A DNA stretch of 64,000 nucleotides from Symbiodinium natans. Lineage: Eukaryota > Sar > Dinophyceae > Suessiales > Symbiodiniaceae. The stretch spans positions 226,501 through 290,500 of the forward strand of contig CAJNDS010002581.1 of the NCBI GenBank assembly GCA_905221605.1. Direction: 5' to 3'. A program made the translations under genes and the position numbers. Position 1 is the stretch's first letter. Every line of letters begins with the position of its first letter. The notes beneath the pieces were generated by a model. It did no database searches and was not told the origin of the DNA. It was given only the letters and a program-made list of their open reading frames with translations. Shown one piece after another: positions 1 through 9,800 of this stretch.

Positions 1-780
1 TGCGCTGGGCCGTCGAGCACACTTTGTGCGCAGCCCAGCTTGTCCCCTGGTTCGGCTAACTGGATGTTGCATCAGTACTGCATGAGTCTCAAACTGCCAT
101 TTACAAAGTATGCAATGAAACAAGCTTGAAAAGACAGGTCCGAACCGTCGTCACGTGGCCTGTTTACTATCTCTATGACAGCAGGAGAGAAGTACCGCTA
201 GATTTGATCGTCCAGGCGCGCTTGACATTTCAGTGTCTTTTAACAGCGTAGTCCTCTCTCTGGTTGTCGTTAAGCACTGACAAATGCCAGCTGTGCCAAG
301 ATTCGGCCTGCTGCATTGTCCTCTTTGCTTGTGCTTTGCTTGGACACCCTCATGGGTGACATTGAGATGCATTGAGCTTGCTCGAAGAACTGCAACTACC
401 CAGCGCCCACAGAAACTATTCGGCAAGCTACACTAAGCACTGCCTATGATGTTCGCCCAATGTTGAAGTAGATTCAGCATTGCACCTGGTTATCGATAAG
501 TGACAGGAAGATATTCGTTATGCTATCGGGCTTTTCGTGTTGTGTGTCGGCTGCTGACCTCATGCGCACTTCGCTAGGCAACTATGAGGTCAACCAATTT
601 GTGCAATTCGCTAGCGAGCACTGAAGCTTGCCTTAAGCAAGTTTCAGCCACGCTTTTGTGATGTCATCTGCAGACCTCTGCCGCAGCGGATTCAAGGGAC
701 TTGACGGAAGACAGGATAACATACCTTGGCAGCGCAGGTCTGCTGACATCTGACCACAACTGACAAAACTGCTGCTATTG
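1..780. other. Sequence downstream of the NCX stop codon
   Basis: On the minus strand this follows the NCX stop and should hold its 3' untranslated region. No convincing coding frame is visible; the longest minus frame (151-426) matches no family I recognise. No AATAAA-type signal can be assigned with confidence. Confidence 0.4.
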
Positions 781-2926
781 CTACCGTCTCAACAAAACGA
801 GCCGAAAGAAGCCAAGCTGCACGCACCAAACCATGACTAGGATCACACTTGTGATGTGTTTACAGACTCGCGGACCACCAAGTTCCCCGCCAAAAACCTC
901 ACTGGCAGAAGTCTCATCACATGATTGGGAAAGGCCATGATCAACTTGCCCTGCCTTCCGTCGCAGAAACAGGACGAACATACAAAAGAATGCGCCAACG
1001 CTGAAGATCACCACGCTGTAACCCAAATCTCCACCTGCCCATTTCTCGCTAGTTTACTTGTGAGATACTTAGGTCTTAGGTGCTTGGAGTGAGAGTGCTT
1101 GGGCTAGCAAGGAACTTCGCAAAAAAAAACACGGGTGCGGGCCAGCAGATGTCGGCAGCACAGCTTTCGCAACTGTCTATCGCATCCGTTCTTCGATTCA
1201 CCGTGTTCCTATGTCAACCTGGCCGAAACTGGGGCACATATCCTTCGCTTACGGACGCGTCGAGGAGGACACAGCATCCCGGTGTCCGGACTCACTTTGT
1301 TGCAGGTCGGCGCAACGCATTGCTTGTGCTTCTGATTTGCTGGGACATCTTACATGGCCACGCAGTCTACTTATCCCCGGTTGCGGTGCTAGGAACCCCT
1401 GTTGACCTGACTGTCACGCTGCACAAGGCTCCCGAACATTCTCCACACCAGCGTATGGTGCTCATCACTTTTGAAGCTTTGGCTTTCGAGTGCAAAAAAT
1501 GTGCTGAGGGGCCAGAAGATGGTGACTGTCGGGCTTGCCATCCTCGTGACAGCCGTGGCTTTGGTTACGCTGTTTGAATTCCATTGGCCGCATGTTGGTC
1601 GGTGTTCGCAATTGGTCTTTTGTTCGCTCGCTTGCGTGTGGTTTGTGTTTTGTGCCCATGTTGTTCGATTTTGCTGCTTTATCTTTTGTTTGTTTGAACG
1701 TTTGTGTGCTTGTTCGTGCGTTTGTGTGCTTGCTTGGTACTTGTTGGTGCTTGCTTGCTTGCTTGCTTGCTTGCCTGCTTGCTTGCTTGCCTGCTTGCTC
1801 GCCTGCTTGCTTGCCTTGCTTGCTTGCCTTGCTTGCTTGCCTTGCTTGCCTTGATTGCTTGCTTTGCTTGCTTGCCTTGCTTGCTTTGCTTGCTTGCTTG
1901 GCTTGCTTGCTTGCTTAGCTCGGCTGGCCTGGCTTTGCTTGGCTTGGCTTGGCTTTGCTTGGCTTGCCTGCTTTGGATTGCATGTTTTGGCTTGCTTGCT
2001 TCGGCTTGCTTGCTTCGGCTTGCTTGCTTTTGGCTTGCCTGCTTCGGCTTGCTTGCTTTGGCTTGCTTGCTTTGGCTTGCTTGCTTGTGCTTGCCTGCTG
2101 GCTTGCCTGCTGGCTGGCCTGCTTCCTGGCCTGCTTCTTGGCCTGCTTCCTGGTTTGCTGCCTTGCTTCCTTGCTTCCTTGCTTCCTTGCTTCCCTGCTT
2201 CCCTGCTTCCCTGCTTCCCTGCTTCCCTGCTTCCCTGCTTCCCTGCTTCCTTGCTTCCCTGCTTTGTTGCTTCCTTGCTTTGTTGCTTCCCTGCTTCCTT
2301 GCTTCCCTGCTTCCTTGCTTCCTTGCTTCCTTGCTTTGTTGCTTGCGCGCTTGCGCGCTTGCTTGTTATCGTCGTTGTAGTTGTCATGGCTGTCATTGGT
2401 GCTATTGTTGTCGCAGTACTTGTTGCTGATGTTGATGGTTGTCGGTGGGTGTTTGCACGTTCGTGCTGTTGTTGCAGCTTGTGCGCGTGCGCTGTGTGCT
2501 GTGTTTTGTCTGGTGTTTGCTTGTTTGGTTGGTTGCTTGCTTGTTTGATGATTGGTTTGTTGTCTGCACTCGCTTGCTACATAGCTGTTGTGTTTGCTGT
2601 GGTATGGTGTGTGTGTGTGTTGTCTGTCAGCTTGCTTGTCTGTTTGTCTGTTTGTCTGTTTGTCTGTTTGTGTGTGTGTGTGTTTGTATGTATGTATGTA
2701 TGTATGTATGTATGTATGTATGTATGTATGTATGTATGTATGTATGTAGGCTTGTATGCTTGTACGTTTGTATGTGTGTGTGTGTGTGTGCGTGCGTGCG
2801 TGCGTGTGTGTGTGCGTGTGTTGGTTTGGTTTGCTTGCTTCCATGTTGAATGTCTGTTTGCGTGGCTGGTTGTGCAGTTGCTTGTGTTCTTGTTGTTGCT
2901 GTTGTTGTTGTTGTTGTTGCTGTTGC

Positions 2927-2963
<37 letters not shown>

Positions 2964-3446
2964 CTGCTTGCTTGTGCTTGTTTGGTGACTTGTTTCTTTG
3001 ACTATGTTTGCTTGCCTGTGCTTTGATTTGCTTTGCTTGGGGCTGTTTATGTGTGTTTTCGCCTGTGCGAGCTTGCCTTTTGTTTGGTTGTGGTTGGTCT
3101 TCGTTGCCTGTGTTTGCTTGTTGTTTGCCTTTGTTTGTATTTGCTGGTGGATGGTTGTGATTGTTGTTGTGGTTGATGTTGTTGTTTGTAAGTGCTTGTG
3201 GTCACGCGAATGCTGGGCTATGGTCACTGGAGCACAGACTATGCAAAGCTACAAAATGTGTGTTTATTTGCTTGTTTCTTTGTTTATTTGCTTCTTTGCT
3301 TCTTTGCTTCTTTGTTTCTTTGTTTTCTTGTTCAATTTTGTTTGTATGGGTTTATTTGCTTCTTTGTTTCTTTGTTGTTTTGTTTTTGCTTCTTTGCTTC
3401 TGTTCTTTGTTTGACGCTTGTGGGTTGTGGCTTGTCTGCGCGCGTG

Positions 3447-3486
<40 letters not shown>

Positions 3487-3604
3487 TGTGTGTGTGGTGT
3501 CTGTCCTGTGTGTGTGTGTGTGGTGTGGTGGGTCCTGGTGTGGGTGTGTCTGTCTGTGTGTGTGTGTGTGTCTGTGTGTGGTGTGTGTCTGTGTGTGTGT
3601 GTGG

Positions 3605-3699
<95 letters not shown>

Positions 3700-3711
3700 T
3701 GTGTGTGTGTG

Positions 3712-3744
<33 letters not shown>

Positions 3745-6700
3745 ACGTGTGCGTGTGTGGTTGTTTGTTTGTTGTTGTTTGTGTGCGATTGTTGATTTGG
3801 AGTTTGGTTCATCGTGTGGTTGCTGCTGGTGTTGGTCGTTGTGTGTGTGTGTGTGTGTGCGTGTGTTTGTTAGTTTGTTGGTTTGTGTATGCTGTACTCT
3901 TCAAGCACCGTACAGTGTACTGTCTACTGAGATTGCTTGGCCGATTCTGCGGCGAAACGTGCAGTATGGAGTGCGGAGCATTGCTCACACAACCCTTCGA
4001 TGCATTTCAAGAGAATGAGCTGAGAAATTCTGTCAGCCTGCTCGGTTCGAGTATTGGATGTCTCCAGTACGTGCTTGTCGCATGTGACCCTGGTTGATCA
4101 TGACGCCTAGGTGAAATACCCCTACTCCCGACCATTTCCCGGCGCACTCGTGGCTTAATCTAATGATCTGCAGTGGGCCAGCAACCAAACACATATGCAG
4201 ATGCAACCATGACCGAGTTTTCTAGTGAGTTCAGCACAGGGTTCAGACCACCAGTCAACATCAACAATTCCGTTCAGCAAAAGCAATCAAATTTGATACG
4301 GGAATCTAACTGTGTGGTGGAGTGCTGGAAGCTTTCACTTTTGCCGAAGGCATGTATATGTACGTAGCTCTCCTTTCCGGGGAATTTGCAGGTGTTGGGC
4401 TGCAGCTGCGCCAGAGCACAAGCGTCTCTTTGTTGCAGTGTGAAGCACATGTGTGAGCTGGACCCTCGCCCTCATTTACAAGACGTGCTGAAGCACTGTT
4501 CTGCTTGCACGTGGAGGTCTGATTCTCCCATCACCCTCTCCTTCATTCGGCTATAAAAATATGTGTATATACTGCGTATGTTATATATGATTATATATGG
4601 CAACCCCACTATGAACCTAATTAATTTCTGGTTCTCTGCTTGTTATCATGCGTTCCCACCGTGGCTGCATATGCGTTGTCGCTCTGATGTCGGTGCTGTG
4701 GCGTGCGTTGGCTTGGTGGGTGCTGTTGTGGCTTGTTGTGGCGTGCATCCCTGTTGAAACTTGTGCCGGCGTGTTGAGCGCCGTGGCCTGCCGGTTTGCA
4801 CGCACGCCCGCCGCTGCCAATGGGTTTCAGTGCGTGCCAGCAACCTACCACTAACCCAATAAGCAGCGTGGCATATCACGGCTGCGCCGGCTCAAGTGAG
4901 GGTGTGGCTGGCGGTCACCCAGCTGTTGTTAGCTGGCTCGAGACTCGAGCTTGTGAAATGCCAGTCTCAACAACATGTCCATCTGTGTGATCGAGCTCAG
5001 ATGCTAATATGGGTCAAATTCGATTCGCACCATTCGCATGAGAGCCCATGGGCACCCTTGACAAAAATGGTCGCCGCGCCTATCGCTATCGCTGTCTTCC
5101 AGCAACACTCACCGGTTGAGTGGTCAACTCACTTGCTAACCGCCGCGAACCCTTCAGGGATATCATACATTTATATGGCCATATCCTGTAGATGGAGCCT
5201 GAGAGAATTAATATGCTGATTAGCATGCTGCATGCTGACCGCAGGAAGGCGCCTATCACTATGAATTTGCCATCTCCGCTGTTCCACAAGTCGAAGTTGG
5301 CCTTCGAAAGAAGAGGTGGGGGGCGCGGTGGGGGAGAGGGGAGAGGTTTCGAAGCGTGAGGACTAGCTCGCGAGTCAAATTCAATGTACCAAGTCCTTGG
5401 GCCGCCTCGGACTGGTACTTCTTCTGCCACTCCGCCGTTCGCCCAACTGAGGCCCAGTAGCACGAGCCAATCGTCCAAGGCAGCCCGAGCCCCAGGAACC
5501 TGCGGTACTGCGAAGATCTAAAAGGCAGCGGTTCGCACACGCTCCCACGTGGACGCACGTGGGATAGCTATGGATAGCTAGACTTCTAGACCTGACTCAA
5601 GATTTGACTCAGGCCGCAGCACATTGACTGAGTTACTGCCAGTGACGTTGCCGATTGAGGCGTCTGCATAAGGGTCCTGTCAGGCACAGTCAGAAGAGGC
5701 GATCCAGAAGTCAAGGGATTAACAGGGATTCACGGATTCAGACATTGGCAGGCAGCCTGCTCCGCTGCAGCCTTCGATGCAAACGTGTCCGGCAAAGAGG
5801 TGCCTAAGGCAACCTGGAGCAGAAAACACATCTTGGGAATGAGCTGGAATGTCGCACAGCAAGCAAAGACCTACACAGAAAAGCACGTAGAAGCATACCA
5901 GCACAACTAAAATCGAGATATGCAAGCACCCACGAAGCAATTCAACAAACTGCAAGTACGAATCGTGGTGACCGCCGACAATCACAAGCTCGGGGATGCG
6001 CCAAGGTGATTGCCGTGATGAAGTCGGGCATGTCCAGGACGCAGCCCACAAGCCCCTCAGAGCTGCGCATTGTGTGCACGTGCGAGCTCGGGCAGCCGGA
6101 GTCACGAGAGTAGCATACTAGCGTCCGCTGCGAACACTAAGAGTATCGTCTGAGCTTAACACAGCTAGATCGCTGATGAGGGCTGTCACCAAGCCAATGA
6201 ACATGAGCGAAACGAAGAAGCACAGCCAACCACCACAGTAGTCCTTGCAGCACAGACCCATCGCACAACGTTGACATTGCTGCTCCTTGCATGGATCCCA
6301 AGTTTCTGACCACCGGAGGAATGATGGCAAAGAGCAGCTTCCACGGAAGCGTGAGGAGGTGCAATGCCCACTGAAAGCCCGAGGGAGGACCGGCCTGCAC
6401 GAGGCCCACTTCATCCCACAAGAGCCCGCAACAATCTGCTGAGTCTGTCTGTCACCTACTTTCCGTAACAATCTGCAGAGTCTGCTACTCTGTCTCCTAC
6501 TACTGGAGAATGCCCGAAGCAAATTCTCAGACACAGTCAGCGATGAGCCACTTAGGAATCAGACCTGCACTCACATGGCCACCGCAAGGCTTAAGCACGT
6601 GCCGCCTCATCATCACCCCCATTGACCAGCAAAGAATTGATGAACTGGTCCTGTGGAAACGAACAATCTGCCAGGTGGTCCATGAATGTTTGCGGGTTGC

Positions 6701-6831
6701 TTCATCCGTATTCAAAAATTGGCTTTAGAAAACAGCGTCGGTGCGTCCTTCCAGTTTTCGTGGCCCTTTTGTGTCTTCTGCCAGTTCACGCCCAGAGCGC
6801 GCATTGTTCGATGTGCCAAGTTCTTGGACAC
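781..6831 (-). CDS. NCX exons 26-35: alpha-2 repeat and C-terminus
   Basis: Exons: 6831-6748, 6650-6606, 6394-6314, 6243-6163, 6055-6002, 5813-5757, 5676-5621, 5499-5396, 1034-955, 897-781. Exon 26 ends GHENWK and joins [15 protein letters not shown], as in animal NCX before the second helix bundle. Exons 28-29 give [12 protein letters not shown] then [10 protein letters not shown] and a long helix. Exons 30-33 form the alpha-2 repeat: [56 protein letters not shown]. Exon 34 reads [10 protein letters not shown] and ends in LRRK; exon 35 starts VFGGELGG and ends in TAG. The intron between exons 33 and 34 spans 5395-1035 and contains the large microsatellite. The last intron is 57 nt, starts GC and has no in-frame stop, so its retention would add 19 residues. 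Confidence 0.92.
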
Positions 6832-9800
6832 CTGGGGCAGACATCTTGTCTACATCTTTCCTGTTTGTGAACTTTGTGAAGCGTTTTTTTCCCTATGCGA
6901 TTACACCGCTGATGGTCTGAAACTCTCATTCTCGTTCAGAAGTCGCCAAATGCACCTCCACTGGCGTGAGCACCAACGTGACAATGCAGCTGTCCTGGGA
7001 CATGACGAAAAAGGCAACACAACGTTCGACTGTACTGCCAGTCTTCTCTGCTCAAAGTATCAGACTTTCCGTTGCGGGAAGTGCCTCTCGCACCTGTGCA
7101 AGCGAGCGACGGCTCCCCCATCCGTATTAGGGTCGAAACCGGCACGTCCAGTAGCATCCGACAGAATGAGCCGAAAGTCCTGCGAGGCTGATAACAATGT
7201 GAAGGATGGGCTAAGAGAATTGTTCCACACCGAAACCCCAAGCCTCGCACCCCCAACCTCTACCGCGGACAGAGCATGACTGAGTCCGAGCAGAGCAGTT
7301 GAGCCGAAGTGATTGGGAGTTTCTGGGAGTCCTCTTTGTCTTCAAAGGTGGCCGAGGCGAGGATGCTGATCGCAACCTCTGTGCTGAACTCCTGTTGTCC
7401 GAAGGTGATCATACCCTCGGCGCGGGCATAGTCGCGACCTGGACAGGATCAAAAGTATTTGAAGCAAATTAGACTCGATTTCCACAGAGCCCCCTGCCTT
7501 CGACTGCGCTACCATCCTGTCAGCCCATCCGGTTGCATGATGATTCCATACCTGGAGGCCTGAAAATGCACATAAATACCATTGCCTCCGTCACATACTT
7601 GCATGAGACGACTCCACAGCCATCACGACGCCTCAAGATCTGAACTCACAAGCTCTGACCGCAAGGTGCCACAACAATCCACGGCAGGTTCAGTATGGTT
7701 CAGTCGAGCCTGACGGTCACGCGCACTTCCTTGTCTCTCGAGACCTCCACGCATGACATAACAGTTCATTTATGCTCATACTGTGACTCATACTGCACCT
7801 CGTCAACCTGCACGACATCATCATCTGTGTAAATGACGCTGGGCTCATCGGTGTCGACGATGACGACCCTGGCAGATGCCCCATGCTGCATGCTGGAATG
7901 ATGCCGTACTATGCCATTATGCATCCCTGTACCGTTAAGGCCTGGCAGTTGAAACCGGCCCAAGAGCTGCGAAGCCCTCCTGAATGGCGTTATCTTTAAA
8001 ATCTTAAAAATATCTTTTAACGACAGTCGGCGGACTTCGATGACCGTCCTTGCAGGCGCATCTCACGTTTGTGAGATCCACGAAGAAGTCTTCGCTGTCC
8101 TGCAACGGGGACATGGGGACATGCTGAAAGCCTTTAGCTTCAAGAGAATGAAACCATCAAACAGATCTCATGACCTCTGGGACATCATCTTTCATGATCT
8201 TGATGTCAATGGTCTTTTCGGCCTCAAGGTGCCAATCACTGAGCAGCCACCCTGGAAAGAACAGTGCAAACGTGTGTACACCAGTTCAGCAAACTCCGCC
8301 TCCTGCGGAAGGAAGGTCATTGTTCCTTCGACTGCCTGACTGCTTTAGGGCAAAAGAAGTCTTGGTACGACCATTTCTTTCCTAGTTTCCGAGCGCTACC
8401 AAGCAAATCTCTTTCACAAAATCAATCGTAAACGTGTGACTTGTTTTTCTTTCTCGCGCCGGTTAGCCAACATGATCCAACATCACTGGGCAACTCCTGT
8501 CCTTCCACTCCTTCTAAGATACCCGTCCTTTTACGGCTCAGGGGTTTGCTACGCGCTACTCAAAAGGCGCTCTCATTAATTTCAAGGTTTAGGGTTGACC
8601 ACTTCTGCTGGAAATTCACCCGAGTATTGAGAGTTGCTCATTGCTGCTTCTCGGGACTCACATCGTCTTGTAGAATTTGGACTTGCCACTCACCACTATG
8701 CCTGCAAAGCCTTCATTATAGTTTCTCAGCTTACCCCCAAAAGGGGGGCCGGGGGTTGTTTTCTCATGATTCGGGGCTTGAAGTTTGCCATGCTCCGCCC
8801 AAACAAAGCTGCGCCTCCAAGCGAGATTGCGGTCTAGGCAGTCCCTTCACCAAAGATCTCTAAACCTGCAACGTCAATGCCTCGTAGTCTTCGCCTTTCT
8901 TGGCGGTACCATCTCTGCACGAGTAGTCGACGTGCACGGACAGGGACAAGTTCCCGGTTCGCCGCACGGGCACTTTGATCAAACCAACCTCAGCGTCGAT
9001 GAAACGGCGGGCGTGGCAGCGCACAGTGAACACTTTGCCTTCGGCTGTGATCTCTACAGTCTCTACAGCACTGGCTGACCATGAAGGCGCAATGTGGGCT
9101 GCCCGCTGTCTCGAGCACGGCGAAGTTTTCCCCACCGAAGAGGACAGTTGCCGCTGGAGTCGGTGGAGCGACATAGCCCCCTGCAAGCTTTCTGCAAAAC
9201 GTTAAACCGTTTAAGCATTGAAAGAACTATTTCTACAACTCCCGGTGGATTTCCTTCCTTTATCCTCCTCGCCTGATGGCGACAAAGGAGGCTCTTCTGC
9301 AGGCACCACAGCCGAGAAGTTGTGATTCCTGCGTGTCAGATCCAAAAATGATAGCAAGTCAAAGCAGACCTGGCAGGAGGCATGCGTCAGGGCTGCTGGC
9401 AGTGCTCGTGTCCTTTGCTTTGCAACTTCGGCAGGCTTGCCGTGGTAGACTTGATCATGAGCTCGCTTGCGATAGGCTGCCTGTTGACTGAAACAAAGAG
9501 CACCTTCGTTGCAATCTTTCTCTCAATCGAGACTAGTGCCTTGGACATTCTTTGTGACTCCGTCCCAATGTACTTGGCAAGCTCTTCATCGGAGATCTGC
9601 ATGCCATCAGCCTCGCTCTCTGTTGTTTCATTGTGTGAGTTTCGAACGGAGCTGTAACGCGTAAATCTGAGTGCACAGATGCAGATGTGTGGACATGTGT
9701 GACATGTGTGACATGTGTGACATGTGACATTGACATTTCTGCGACAACTTCCGCCACTTCCTTGCCTTGCTCATTCGGGCCATGTCTTCATCAGACAGCT

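Noticed and set aside
1389-4097. Many long frames rich in Leu/Cys, Lys/Gln/Ala or Thr/His
   Set aside because: They are translations of microsatellite DNA in several frames and both strands, inside a modelled intron.
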